Position numbers and translations under genes: made by a program
Notes under the pieces: model-generated
Seen by the model: the letters and a program-made list of their open reading frames with translations, nothing else
Told to the model about the DNA's origin: nothing
Database searches by the model: none
Shown here: one piece after another, positions 1-7,870 of the stretch
Layout: each line of letters begins with the position of its first letter
Position numbering within the stretch: position 1 is the first letter of the stretch
From: Serratia odorifera
GTDB lineage: Bacteria; Pseudomonadota; Gammaproteobacteria; Enterobacterales; Enterobacteriaceae
Assembly: GCF_900635445.1 (NCBI RefSeq)
Contig: NZ_LR134117.1
Location: 62,001 to 126,000, forward strand
Direction of reading: 5' to 3'
DNA: 64,000 nt

Positions 1-15
1 GTTTTGCGTGTTCAT
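1..15 (-). CDS. 5' end of a gene sharing the MNTQN start
   Basis: Only the first five codons lie in the window: an ATG at 13-15 on the minus strand, then Asn-Thr-Gln-Asn. The same start is used by the gene at 2528-2905 (MNTQNVN), and a close variant by the gene at 6801-7091 (MTPQNVN). The upstream DNA (16-347) is the same leader that precedes those two genes. The product cannot be identified from five residues. The shared start and leader are the reasons to call it a gene. Confidence 0.6.
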
Positions 16-347
16 CCTGCTTGTGCTCCTCTCTGGTGGTTATTCCATCGTTCGGTGAGTTCCCTGGCGGCAAAGGGCGAAGGAGCAACGGCGTAAGGAG
101 ACCCGCAAGGGGCGAAGCGAAAAGTTTTTACCTGGAAAAAGTTTTCGGTGAAGTGCATTTCACCCCTTGCGGGGCGACTCGGCGGTGCTACGAACAGCCC
201 TCCGCCGGGGAACGGCCGTCCGATGGCTCACCGGAACGACCGCGAGGATGAACGCGTCCGACACGGCAACCAGCCGTGGCGTTCTTAACGATCGCCGGCC
301 AGCCGGTGAACAGTGAAAAGCGGCGCCGGCACTGCCGGCTGCAAGCG
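16..347 (-). promoter_or_regulatory. Repeated gene leader, copy A
   Basis: This non-coding stretch lies upstream of the gene starting at 15 and recurs at 2906-3205 and 7092-7439, each time upstream of a gene with the same first codons. Shared blocks, in + strand order: an AGTTTTT/AAAAAGTTTT stretch (copies A and C), GTGCATTTCACC, an ACACGGC/CCGTG-type inverted repeat, CAGTGA, and a hairpin flanked by GCGGC and TGCAAGCG (320-347). Sequence is conserved in blocks with variable gaps, as in a leader or promoter region. I infer it carries the promoter and possibly an RNA control element for the minus-strand gene. Confidence 0.5.
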
Positions 348-360
348 TATGCTGTTGAGG

Positions 361-466
361 TTGGCTTTCAGACCCTAGCCCTGGGCCCGAAACCGCGTGC
401 GGGTTCGGCGAGACTTGGCGGTCGCACGCGAACGGCTAGTCGAGTGGGGGCTGATGGCGGGACGCT
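361..466 (+). ncRNA. Compact structured RNA candidate (C4-like), copy A
   Basis: It shares with 7450-7545 the ordered blocks TTCAGACCCTAGCC, GGCCCGAAAC, a GC hairpin, TTCGGCGAGACTTGGCG, CTAG, CGAGT and GGGCTGATGGC. A short hairpin forms around CGAAACCGC...GCGGGTTCG. The outer arm CTAGCC (375-380) can pair with GGCTAG (434-439); in the other copy the partners are CCCTAG and CTAGGG, so pairing is kept while bases change. The block order reminds me of phage/plasmid C4-type antisense RNAs, but I recall that family only roughly. A short hairpin with a T run follows near 491-511 and could terminate it. Confidence 0.4.
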
Positions 467-655
467 TGCGGCCGGCCACCGCAGGAAGCTCAAAGCCTTT
501 GGGTGTTTTTTCTTGTGCCTGGTCTACTGCAGGAGAAAGGACATGCCGACAAAAACACCACCGCCGGCGCAACACATCGAGGAAGGAAGGTCGGGAATGC
601 AACACTGACCGGGAAAAGGAAAAAAGAGCGGTGCCGCAGGCGCCGTTCTCTGTTC

Positions 656-883
656 CTATTCCGCCTTTTGCTCTTCGGCGCTGACCGGAGCCACTTTCAC
701 CCACAACAACGCAGCACAGCGTTCAAAGGTCGAAATGTTCCTCCTGTCGTAACAGTAGGAATACCAGAACGGCGCGCCCTCCTCCTGTTCCAGGCCGCAC
801 ACGGTCTCAGCATCAAACACCCAGCGGTTCCCGCGCCAATCGGTAAATTCGCCCGGTAACGGCAGCGTGTCGTTTTCTATCAT
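656..883 (-). CDS. Hypothetical protein, 75 aa
   Basis: Small acidic protein with several aromatic residues (WRGNRWVFDAET, PFWYSYCYD). No recognised domain. It lies just downstream of the methylase-like gene, separated by a strong hairpin at 891-911, and probably belongs to the same minus-strand transcript. The ATG at 881-883 begins MIENDTLPLPGEF. The opposite strand also has open frames here, but this one has the more protein-like composition. Confidence 0.5.
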   Translation of the reverse strand: MIENDTLPLPGEFTDWRGNRWVFDAETVCGLEQEEGAPFWYSYCYDRRNISTFERCAALLWVKVAPVSAEEQKAE

Positions 884-890
884 GCGGTAT

Positions 891-911
891 CGGGCAGGGT
901 CGCCCTGCCCG
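891..911. repeat. Perfect 9-bp inverted repeat
   Basis: CGGGCAGGG (891-899) and CCCTGCCCG (903-911) are separated by three bases, between the 75-aa gene and the methylase-like gene. There is no T run on either side, so it is a poor rho-independent terminator. An mRNA processing or stability hairpin is more likely. Confidence 0.5.
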
Positions 912-920
912 CCTCGATTG

Positions 921-1718
921 TTAGCGATACATCGGCCAGCGCGTGGACGTCACGCGATACCAAAACGGCGTATACATCTCGCGCTGATACTTCAGTGTCA
1001 GGCTGTTGCCGATCACCACTCGCGCCGGGATACCCAATAGAGACAGCTGGATGTAACACATCCGCGCCGCCACCGGATCAATGTCTACACAGTCGGCGCG
1101 TAGCTGCGTTTGCGGGTTATAGCCCCGCGCCAGCATAATTTTGGCAAACGCGATCACCATCCCGCCCGCGCCGCAGGTCGGTTCGGACAGCGTGATATAC
1201 GGCTCACTTTCCAACGCCGCCAGCCGATCACCTGCCACCAGTCCCGCCATCAGCTCGGAGAGATGAAACGGCGTGAAAAACTGGCCGATGTTGTCGCTGC
1301 CCAACTCGAGTTCCATAAACAGCGAACCGAGAAAGTCCCCCATGTCATGATCCAGCCCAATGACCAGCCACGAGTACAGCTCCGCCATGCGCTGCGCGTC
1401 AGCTTTTTCATAGCGCTGGATAGTGGCCATATACTCCGCCTCGATCAGTGGCGACTTTAACAACAGATTTTCCAGCGCGCAGGCAGTCAGCTTTACGAAA
1501 TCGCTGAACACCTCGTAGCGATGGTGATAACGTGCTGTTTCGCGGAACGTGGACAAGAATACCTTACGCGGATCATCGCCGGTGATTATCCGTTTCCGGG
1601 CAGGTACATGTACGGCGGGTTTGGATTGTTCTACTGCATCAGCCCTGACGTTATTTTCCGCCGGGCGTAATGCATTGACGGGCACGGAAAACAGGGCATC
1701 AAAAGAGAGTTGTGACAT
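921..1718 (-). CDS. N-6 DNA methylase-like protein lacking the catalytic motif
   Basis: 265 aa from the ATG at 1716-1718, behind a good GGAGG. The middle of the protein carries FFTPFHLSELMAG (N-6 methylase motif X type) and then SEPTCGAGGMVIAFA, the SAM-binding motif I, followed by a CVDIDPVAARM acidic strand. The usual catalytic motif (N/D-P-P-Y/F) should come later, but the chain ends about 30 residues after GNSLTL without one. It should therefore bind SAM-like ligands but is unlikely to methylate adenine alone. It may be a naturally short plasmid family or a C-terminal truncation. It may form a transcription unit with the small hypothetical genes around it. Confidence 0.65.
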   Translation of the reverse strand: MSQLSFDALFSVPVNALRPAENNVRADAVEQSKPAVHVPARKRIITGDDPRKVFLSTFRETARYHHRYEVFSDFVKLTACALENLLLKSPLIEAEYMATIQRYEKADAQRMAELYSWLVIGLDHDMGDFLGSLFMELELGSDNIGQFFTPFHLSELMAGLVAGDRLAALESEPYITLSEPTCGAGGMVIAFAKIMLARGYNPQTQLRADCVDIDPVAARMCYIQLSLLGIPARVVIGNSLTLKYQREMYTPFWYRVTSTRWPMYR

Positions 1719-1775
1719 CAATTAACCTCCGGGTCAGTGAATAGCCGCCCCGAAAATCCGGGACGGCTCGCGTTA

Positions 1776-2037
1776 TCAGGCCATTGCCCGCGTTAACTCC
1801 AGCGCACGCAGAACGTGCCCCCATTCACTGCCCCGCATCGACGGCACCCGCACCGATTTGCCTTTGCGGACACATCCGGCGATGTGACGCCCGAACGACC
1901 GCAAATCCGGATCGACGTCAGCGGCCGCAATATCGCCACGCGCGATCCGCTGCTGGCGTTTGACCGCCTCATCCTGTTCGGCCCAACTGCTTTACATAGG
2001 CCGTAGTCAATGTCATTATTGAAACTTCGATAGTCAT
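1776..2037 (-). pseudogene. Small conserved gene broken by a one-base frameshift
   Basis: Reading starts at the ATG at 2035-2037 (MTIEVSIMTLTTAYVKQL) and stops early. After removing one G at the CCC run at 1982-1984 (+ strand), the next frame continues as AEQDEAVKRQQRIARGDIAAADVDP, then SFGRHIAGCVRKGKSVRVPS, and ends at a TGA at 1776-1778, giving about 86 aa. Composition (basic, Arg-rich middle) suggests a small DNA- or RNA-associated protein, but no family is recognised. The long open frame in the third register is an artefact of GC-rich sequence. Confidence 0.55.
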
Positions 2038-2123
2038 CGTTTTTCTCCAATCGATTATTGAATGCCGGTCTAACTTTCTCAGGGGTAAACCGGCACGATA
2101 GAGCAGGCGAAAGCCTGCTTTTT

Positions 2124-2474
2124 TCACTTAAGGGCTTGCACTTCCCTACCAGTCACCTCCTTCTCGATACGCGCCACAATGGCGCTGTGCGGTAACGACA
2201 CCACATCGCGAAACCGGAAATAGCGCTCCCCGACTTTGGCGTAAATGGTGGTCACCTCCCCGCAGTACATTTCGGCCAGCTTGAACGACTCGCATTCGAC
2301 GTCGCCGCACCAGTCGCGCGGGTACATCACCGCGATGGCATCCATAAACGCCGCCAGCGTGATTTCTTCCACGTCGCTGCGTGCCTGTTTTTCGCGCCTT
2401 TGCCAATAAGCTGCTTCGGCGCTCGCGTCAAACTTCATACGGTTTTCTGTGCTGATTTCCTGCGTCTGATACAT
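2124..2474 (-). CDS. Hypothetical protein, 116 aa
   Basis: The ATG at 2474 follows AGAGGAGATAGACG, a clear ribosome-binding site. The product starts MYQTQEISTENRMKFD and has a mixed alpha/beta composition (EEITLAAFMDAIAVMYPRDW, then GEVTTIYAKVGERYF). No family is recognised. It sits between the broken 86-aa gene and the MNTQNVN gene in a run of minus-strand genes. Confidence 0.65.
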   Translation of the reverse strand: MYQTQEISTENRMKFDASAEAAYWQRREKQARSDVEEITLAAFMDAIAVMYPRDWCGDVECESFKLAEMYCGEVTTIYAKVGERYFRFRDVVSLPHSAIVARIEKEVTGREVQALK

Positions 2475-2527
2475 CGTCTATCTCCTCTTGGGTTATGCCG
2501 GGCGGCGATACCGCCCGGACGGGTCAA

Positions 2528-2905
2528 TCAATAGTCCGCGGCCAGATTGGCCATCAGCGCATGACATGCATCCCCCGCGCGATCGCCTTCGGCAAAGGTC
2601 AGCATGATGCCGCGAAGGGCGGCCGCGCCGATAAATGGTGGGCGGTCTTTCAGTGGCAACCCGGCAAGGTAGTCCAGTGCCGCGTCCAGCAGATAAGAAT
2701 GATAGATTTCGTAATGCAGCCCGCAGCCGCGATGCGCCTGCGCTTCCATCCGCGCCAGCACGACGTCGGCCCGAATAACATCAAAGGGATGCGCGGAATG
2801 CAGATTGCGGACAAAACCGTCGGTGCGAAGCACAGTGGCTTTTTCCCCATATCTTTCAGAGTGTTCCTTCGTGGCGGTTTTGATGTTGACGTTTTGTGTG
2901 TTCAT
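2528..2905 (-). CDS. Hypothetical protein with MNTQNVN start
   Basis: 125 aa, starting MNTQNVNIKTATKE. The first residues match the gene beginning at 15 (MNTQN) and resemble the one at 6801-7091 (MTPQNVN). The rest is unrelated to the latter, so the shared part is the 5' codons plus the leader, not the whole protein. The body (HPFDVIRADVVLARM, IYHSYLLDAALDYLAG, FIGAAALRGIMLTFA) looks alpha-helical. Function unknown. The leader at 2906-3205 probably controls it. Confidence 0.65.
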   Translation of the reverse strand: MNTQNVNIKTATKEHSERYGEKATVLRTDGFVRNLHSAHPFDVIRADVVLARMEAQAHRGCGLHYEIYHSYLLDAALDYLAGLPLKDRPPFIGAAALRGIMLTFAEGDRAGDACHALMANLAADY

Positions 2906-3466
2906 GCTGGCATTCCTTTTCGGTGGTTGATTTATCTCTCGTCGGAACCTTGCGCGGCAAAGAGCTGAAGTAGCGACGGCGAACGGGGGAACGCAAGGGC
3001 GCCGCTTGCGGCGTGCATTTCACCCTTGCGGGCACGCGGGCGACGGTGCTACAAAAGCCGCCGCGTAAGGGTCTGATGAGAGATAGCCACCGGTAAGATG
3101 AGCAGGAACACACCCGACACGGCGATAAGCCGGGGCGTCTTTAGCGTTCCTCGCCAGGGCGAAGAACAGTGAAAAGCGGCGCAGGCGACAGCCTGCTGCA
3201 AGCGTGCCTTTCGCGTCAGCGATGGACGCCCGCAGGGTGGCGACGGCTCGCCGGCGCCATGCGCAGCACGACAGCGCGCCCGGACGCCCACAGCCGCATT
3301 GTCTCGCCTGGCAAATCGTTCAGAAGCAGCACATCAATGCCCAACTGTCGCCGTGGCACCGTCAACAGGAGTAGCTCCCCCTGCCGAAAGAACCGACATA
3401 CCTGGCATAGGGATTAGAGAGCAACAAGCCGCAGTGGCGTAGCCACTGCAGCCTGTTGTCTGGGGG
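2906..3466 (-). promoter_or_regulatory. Repeated gene leader, copy B, and adjoining gap
   Basis: 2906-3205 repeats the leader of 16-347 and 7092-7439: GTGCATTTCACC, GGCGACGGTGCT, ACACCCGACACGGC, CAGTGAAAAGCGGCG and the terminal hairpin (3177-3205; arms GCAGGC and GCCTGC). Unlike the other two copies it is not followed by the C4-like element. 3206-3466 holds no gene I can support: a 60-codon minus-strand open stretch (3230-3410) lacks a start codon. A GCAGTGGC/GCCACTGC hairpin lies at about 3431-3449. Confidence 0.5.
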
Positions 3467-4177
3467 TTAGCGGCGTACCAGGCGATTCCGAAGCCGGGCA
3501 TCGTTATCGGTACGCACTTCAGCAGACAAATCAGCGCTGTTCAGACGGACCTGCAGGCGGGCTTCCCAGAACGGCATGGCCGCCCAGAGATAGCGTTCCA
3601 GTTCGGCAAGGCAGGGAAAACGCGTCGTCCACGCCAGCACCAGCCCGCTCAAATCATCCTCGGCGAGCCCCTGCTGTTGGGCACGGCGCACCCAGCTGTC
3701 AAGCTCGCCCGGCGTGATGAACGCCAGCTCGATTTCTGCCTGCGCCAGCCGCACCTGGTAACGCCGCCGTTTGTGTAGCCTGATGGTGTCATCGATGCGT
3801 GCCTGCCGGGTGTGCTTCATCGTCAACCTGTGTTCAAACCGCTGACGGCGGCGGTTCACTTCCGGGAACAGTGTGTCGCGGGTATCGCCCGGCAACGGCG
3901 AGTAACACCGCTCGCCCCGACTGGCGTCGAGATAGTCTTCCTTGCGCGTGGAGCACCGACGATCGCCGGGGCGGTAGGTAATGTCTGTCATGCGTAAATC
4001 CTTGGCTGAAAGCGTGGGTCGCCCGGTTAACTGGCGGAAAAATGCGGCGGCATAGGGATAGGCGGCCAACCACCTGCCTGCGTCACGCCGGGCTTCAACC
4101 TGAGCAATGGCCAGCCATACGGCCTGCCGATAGGGATGCCACGGCACCAGAGCAAGATGATCCGGGATCACAGGCAA
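3467..4177 (-). CDS. Hypothetical basic protein, 236 aa
   Basis: Reading starts at a TTG (4175-4177) inside the last codons of the upstream gene, behind GGGAGGG, so the two are probably translationally coupled. The chain is rich in Arg and Trp: an N-terminal helical part (WHPYRQAVWLAIAQVEARRD), a basic middle (RRRQRFEHRLTMKHTRQAR), a helical AEIELAFITPGELDSWVRRA segment and a Trp-rich end. No known domain was recognised. The basic charge fits a nucleic-acid-associated plasmid protein, but that is a guess. Confidence 0.6.
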   Translation of the reverse strand: MPVIPDHLALVPWHPYRQAVWLAIAQVEARRDAGRWLAAYPYAAAFFRQLTGRPTLSAKDLRMTDITYRPGDRRCSTRKEDYLDASRGERCYSPLPGDTRDTLFPEVNRRRQRFEHRLTMKHTRQARIDDTIRLHKRRRYQVRLAQAEIELAFITPGELDSWVRRAQQQGLAEDDLSGLVLAWTTRFPCLAELERYLWAAMPFWEARLQVRLNSADLSAEVRTDNDARLRNRLVRR

Positions 4178-4608
4178 TGCCCTCCCATCCGCAGCGCGAC
4201 AGCCAGTTTTTCCGGTCGCCAGAACCCCAGCCGGTAATAACCGGCCACGGTATGCAGCACCCGGTTGACCGTGGCCGGGGTGTAACGCTCATCCAGGTAC
4301 AGCCACGCCAGCGACCGGCCACCATCGAACGGCAGTGAAATTGACCAGTTCGGCACCTCTGCTCCTGCACTGCACAAATACAGCGCCGTCGCTTCATCCC
4401 CTGCCGGACTTATCCGGCACACCACCGGCACGCACCCGCAGAACTCACAGCCCTCTTCCGCCACCACGCGCCAGCCTTCCGGCACTGCCAGTTGACTCAA
4501 CACCGCGCAATTGAGCATTACCCGGTACTCCCTGCCCCGATCGCGGTATTGCTCCAACTCGTCGGCACTCATGGCCGTCAGTATTTCTAGATTGAATGTG
4601 TTTTGCAT
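4168..4608 (-). CDS. Hypothetical protein, 146 aa
   Basis: Starts MQNTFNLEILTAMSADELEQY. The middle has a Cys pair set (GCEFCGCVPVVC), which could bind a metal, followed by beta-rich sequence (PNWSISLPFDGGRSLAWLYL). The C-terminus (RVLHTVAGYYRLGFWRPEKL) overlaps the start of the next gene by 10 bp. It follows the ParB-like gene on the same strand with a 41-bp gap, so it may be in its transcript. Family unknown. Confidence 0.6.
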   Translation of the reverse strand: MQNTFNLEILTAMSADELEQYRDRGREYRVMLNCAVLSQLAVPEGWRVVAEEGCEFCGCVPVVCRISPAGDEATALYLCSAGAEVPNWSISLPFDGGRSLAWLYLDERYTPATVNRVLHTVAGYYRLGFWRPEKLAVALRMGGHCL

Positions 4609-4649
4609 GATTATGTTCTGCCGCCCCGAGGGCGGCAGCTCCCTGTTGG

Positions 4650-6707
4650 TTACGCGGCGGCGCTGTTATCAGCGCCCTGATCAACGGTGGTGTCATCAAA
4701 AGCCATCGGTAGCAGGCAATCAGGCACCCATCCGCTGGCGGTCAGTTCGTCTTCGGCCAGCTGCGCAGCGTCGCCCTTCTTCATCTTGAGCACCGAGGTC
4801 GCCTGCGCCACTTTTCCGGCATCAACCAGCGCATCGCTCATGAGCTCTTTACTGATACGCCCGAAGTAATTGGCCTTGGTCGGTTGCCACCAGTCGCGCA
4901 GAGTGAAATCCAGCGCGTGCTCGAGCGGCGTCAGTTCACCGCCGACCTTGCCATCCCTCGCAGGCCACAGCTGAACGGCATCGAGTGACTGGCCGACGCA
5001 GTACGCCAGCAGCGCCACGACGTCGGCCGGCTCCCACGTCAGCAACCATGTAAAATCGGTATTCCACTCCGGCGGCAATTTGGCTTCCCACTGCGCATGC
5101 AGCTCGCCCAGCTGGCGATCGGCGCGGCTGCCTCCCGCCGTCGGGGCTTTGGTCAGCAGCTCCGCGCGTTTGGGCGTCAGATCGGTTTTGAGCAGCGATC
5201 CGGCGTAGCGTGAGCCGAACACCTTCATGGTCATGGTGTGAGTGTGCAGTGCCAGCGCGACGGTCGGGTTCTCGACCAGTGCCCCCATCACCGCCAGCGT
5301 GCGCTCCGCCGACAAACAGGTGATCAACGCCGCCGACAGCCCTTTCTCCTTGGTTTTCGGTGCAGGTGTCTCGCTGGCCGCTGTCCCGTCACCGTTGTCA
5401 TCACCGGCAGGCACGGTTGTCGACTCGCTCGCACGCAACACGATACCGCGCTGGTAAACCACGTCCCCGCCACGCAGAGACACCATCACCCCGCCAGTAC
5501 TGCGCATCGCCTGCGGCCATGACCGGATAGTCGCCTGTTCGGTGATCCGCTCAATATCGGCCTGTACAGCGTCGCTTTCGGCAATCATCACGTCAGTATC
5601 GGTATCGGCATCCGCTTCTTCGAACGCCGCTTCCAGCGCAGCAAACCGCGCTTTCAACCGGGTGATCTCGGCCAGCTCGTCGTCGGAGAATTCCGGCACC
5701 GGTTCAGCCATCTCGCGATACAACTCGGCATCTTCGCCCCACGTTTTAATGGCCGAAATGCGACCTTCCGCCCAACTCCAGCCCTCGTCCCCGGCAACCT
5801 GCTGCGCCAGTGCGTGCAGTTTTTCGCGGGTAAGACGCTCCAGCAGCGCCGGTTCGGTCAAAAAACCCTCGTCGGTAAACAGATCGAATTTGAAGGTACC
5901 GCCAGCCGCCTCGTAGACTTCGCGCCCGACGAACGCCAGTTGGCTGTTGTCCTTGGCCGAGACTTCGCCTTGCAGCACGGCCTCACGCAGGTGCTGCGGT
6001 GCAGCCGCCCAGCCGTGCGCGTTGGCCCACACATCACATTGACGTTGATGATCTTCGGTTGCCGACAGCGCTTGCAGCTGGTCGAGTGTGATTTTGTCGT
6101 CGGCCAGCGCATCGAGCAGCACCGACGCCATTGTCGCCAGACGCAAACAACGTTGAACGTGGCGCGCGCTGAACCCCAGCAAATCGCCGATCTGTGCCGG
6201 TGTCTGCCCGTCCGCCGACAAATCACGGAACGCAACCACCTGATCCGACGGATGCATCTGCTCGCGTTGGCTGTTTTCCATCATCGACACCACGCGCGCC
6301 ATCACCTTGCTGACAATCAGCACCTCGACCGGGTAATCGTCGGTCACGAGGCCATCCGGGGTAGTCTTGTCAGCGTCGTCTTCACGCCCCATCAACCACC
6401 GCAACGCCAGCGTGCGCCGCTCACCGGCGGCGACGCCATACCGACCATCGTCCATTTCGAAGACGACCAGATTCATCAGCAGCCCGGCCGAACGGATGGA
6501 AGCGGCCAGCCCCTCGATCGACGCCTGCGAGGATTTTTTCTTACGCACGTTCAGATCGGTCAGCACCAGCTGGCCGAGTGTGGCAGTTTTACGCACGGCT
6601 TTGGCCAGTGCCGCTTCGATTTTTTCAGCAAGCGCATTTTTCTTGCTGGATTTGGCCGGACGGGTTGTCTTGCCCTTGGCCGGTGCTTTAGACTCAGTCA
6701 TAGACAT
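4650..6707 (-). CDS. Large ParB/KorB-like DNA-binding protein
   Basis: 685 aa from the ATG at 6705-6707, chosen because GAGGAG stands 7-8 bases upstream; an upstream in-frame start lacks this. After a Lys/Ala-rich N-terminus comes a ParB N-terminal domain: LTDLNVRKK, SIEGLAASIRSAGLLMNLVV, then GVAAGERRTLAL (the GERR arginine patch that binds CTP in ParB proteins) and ENSQREQMHPSDQV. The KorB-type helix-turn-helix (TPAQIGDLLGFSARHVQRCL) follows. The long C-terminal half (about 450 aa) is not recognised. Canonical ParB is about 330 aa, so this belongs to the long ParB-domain proteins of plasmids and ICEs. Its cognate ATPase and site are not evident nearby; the ParA-like protein at 7871-8512 is on the other strand. 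Confidence 0.75.
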   Translation of the reverse strand: MSMTESKAPAKGKTTRPAKSSKKNALAEKIEAALAKAVRKTATLGQLVLTDLNVRKKKSSQASIEGLAASIRSAGLLMNLVVFEMDDGRYGVAAGERRTLALRWLMGREDDADKTTPDGLVTDDYPVEVLIVSKVMARVVSMMENSQREQMHPSDQVVAFRDLSADGQTPAQIGDLLGFSARHVQRCLRLATMASVLLDALADDKITLDQLQALSATEDHQRQCDVWANAHGWAAAPQHLREAVLQGEVSAKDNSQLAFVGREVYEAAGGTFKFDLFTDEGFLTEPALLERLTREKLHALAQQVAGDEGWSWAEGRISAIKTWGEDAELYREMAEPVPEFSDDELAEITRLKARFAALEAAFEEADADTDTDVMIAESDAVQADIERITEQATIRSWPQAMRSTGGVMVSLRGGDVVYQRGIVLRASESTTVPAGDDNGDGTAASETPAPKTKEKGLSAALITCLSAERTLAVMGALVENPTVALALHTHTMTMKVFGSRYAGSLLKTDLTPKRAELLTKAPTAGGSRADRQLGELHAQWEAKLPPEWNTDFTWLLTWEPADVVALLAYCVGQSLDAVQLWPARDGKVGGELTPLEHALDFTLRDWWQPTKANYFGRISKELMSDALVDAGKVAQATSVLKMKKGDAAQLAEDELTASGWVPDCLLPMAFDDTTVDQGADNSAAA

Positions 6708-6800
6708 GGTGTAGCTCCTCATAGTTATTGCCTGTTGAGCCAGCATCAGAAGTGGACGCTTCCGCGCTGGCGGTGAGAAAGCGGCAGCGATGCCGCTTTT

Positions 6801-7091
6801 TTATTGCCCTGAATTCAGACGCCAGTGCGTCATCGTCATCTGGTCACTGGCGACTAACGGCCAGCCATCGACGAGCCAGACCGCGATGGTGTCGAAATCC
6901 CCAAAATCTGCGAATACCTCCTCCGCACCATCCGGTACGACCGGCGGTTCAATGGTGCCGGTCGAGCGACCGCACACCGCCTTCACATAGCAAAACAGGT
7001 CATACACCTGCGGTACAGTCAGGCCACAGTTGGTCTGTGCAGATGCTGCTGTAGGCTTCGTTGTCGCGCCGTTGACGTTTTGTGGGGTCAT
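6801..7091 (-). CDS. Hypothetical protein with MTPQNVN start
   Basis: 96 aa from the ATG at 7089-7091, preceded by GGAGG. It starts MTPQNVNGATTKPTA, resembling the start at 2905. The body (LTVPQVYDLFCYVKAVCG, EEVFADFGDFDTIAVWLVDG) is acidic and globular; family unknown. The leader at 7092-7439 is shared with two other genes, which suggests common regulation. It lies 93 bp upstream of the ParB-like gene and may be co-transcribed with it. Confidence 0.6.
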   Translation of the reverse strand: MTPQNVNGATTKPTAASAQTNCGLTVPQVYDLFCYVKAVCGRSTGTIEPPVVPDGAEEVFADFGDFDTIAVWLVDGWPLVASDQMTMTHWRLNSGQ

Positions 7092-7439
7092 GTTGCATTC
7101 CTCCGGGTGGTTGATTGATGCCGCTGTGAGTATTCGCCGTCGCAAAAAACTGATTCAGCACGGCGAAGAGCGGCGCCAAGGGGCGGAGACAAAAAGTTTT
7201 TTTGACCGTAGGGAGGAAAAAGTTTTTGGCGGAGTGCATTTCACCCCTTGGCGTTCAAGCGAGGCGTTGTGCTGTTATCAGTTGCGGCGGGAAGACTGAC
7301 TGCGGCAGACGTACCACGGAAGGATGAACAGGCACCCACCCGACACGCCGGCGCGACAGCGACTGGCGGGGCGTCAATAGCGTCCTGCAGTCAAGCTGCA
7401 GGACAGTGAGTGCGGCGCCGGCGTAGCCGGCTGCAAGCG
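7092..7439 (-). promoter_or_regulatory. Repeated gene leader, copy C
   Basis: Same ordered blocks as 16-347 and 2906-3205: AAAAAGTTTTT, GGAAAAAGTTTTTGG, GTGCATTTCACCCCTTG, ACCCGACACG, CAGTGAGTGCGGCG and the closing hairpin at 7412-7439 with arms GCCGGC. It directly precedes the MTPQNVN gene. As in copy A, the C4-like element follows on the far side. Confidence 0.5.
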
Positions 7440-7449
7440 GGGTTGATGT

Positions 7450-7545
7450 TGGCGTTCAGACCCTAGCCGACTGGCCCGAAACTGCAACGCGGTTTCGGCG
7501 AGACTTGGCGACCACTAGGGAGACTAGACGAGTAGGGCTGATGGC
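7450..7545 (+). ncRNA. Compact structured RNA candidate (C4-like), copy C
   Basis: Block-for-block match to 361-466: TTCAGACCCTAGCC, GGCCCGAAAC, a hairpin (CGAAACTGC and GCGGTTTCG), GGCGAGACTTGGCGACC, CTAGGG, ACGAGTAGGGCTGATGGC. CCCTAG can pair with CTAGGG, whereas the other copy pairs CTAGCC with GGCTAG. On the + strand it lies about 330 bp upstream of the ParA-like gene; on the minus strand it lies in the distal leader of the MTPQNVN gene. The C4 resemblance is from memory and not proven. Confidence 0.4.
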
Positions 7546-7646
7546 TGGCCGTATGCGGTCAGTCACCGGCCCATACATTGGTGTTTCCCTTAATAACCAG
7601 ATGACCCAGTTCACCATGACGCAATGAAGAGTGAGTTAAATATCAC

Positions 7647-7702
7647 AACTCATAACTCACAACTCATAACTCATAACTCATAACTCATAACTCATAACTA
7701 TA
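7647..7702. repeat. Seven tandem AACTCAT heptamers upstream of parA-like gene
   Basis: Seven 7-bp units (one reads AACTCAC) run without gaps from 7647 to 7695, then a degenerate AACTATA. They lie about 170 bp before the ParA-like gene. Arrays of short direct repeats at this position usually act as centromere or operator sites bound by the ribbon-helix-helix partner of a type Ib partition system. That is the role I infer here. Confidence 0.75.
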
Positions 7703-7870
7703 ATAATAGTTTAAAATCATAATCATATGGTTTTTATTTTTTCTTTCACGCGACTGAGCACCAAAAAAATCATACTTCACACAAGTGAATAGCTTGATTT
7801 CTATTCTGGCGCGCGTATAGTTAATATGTATGAAGTAATACTTAACACTTAATAAGTAACATGGAGAAAA

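Noticed and set aside
1793..2050. 85-codon minus-strand frame starting MEKNDDYRSF
   Set aside because: Overlaps the frameshifted gene 1776-2037 in the wrong register; composition (many Ser, Cys, Arg) is that of a shadow frame in GC-rich DNA.
3169..3417. Possible small gene in the gap after leader copy B
   Set aside because: The + strand frame has poor composition; the better minus-strand stretch lacks any start codon and ribosome site.
5814..6776. 320-codon + strand frame opposite the ParB-like gene
   Set aside because: Antisense to a clear ParB domain; His/Gln/Arg-rich shadow composition without motifs.
7647..7702. Short tandem repeats as a CRISPR array
   Set aside because: Units are 7 bp without spacers; no cas genes anywhere in the window.
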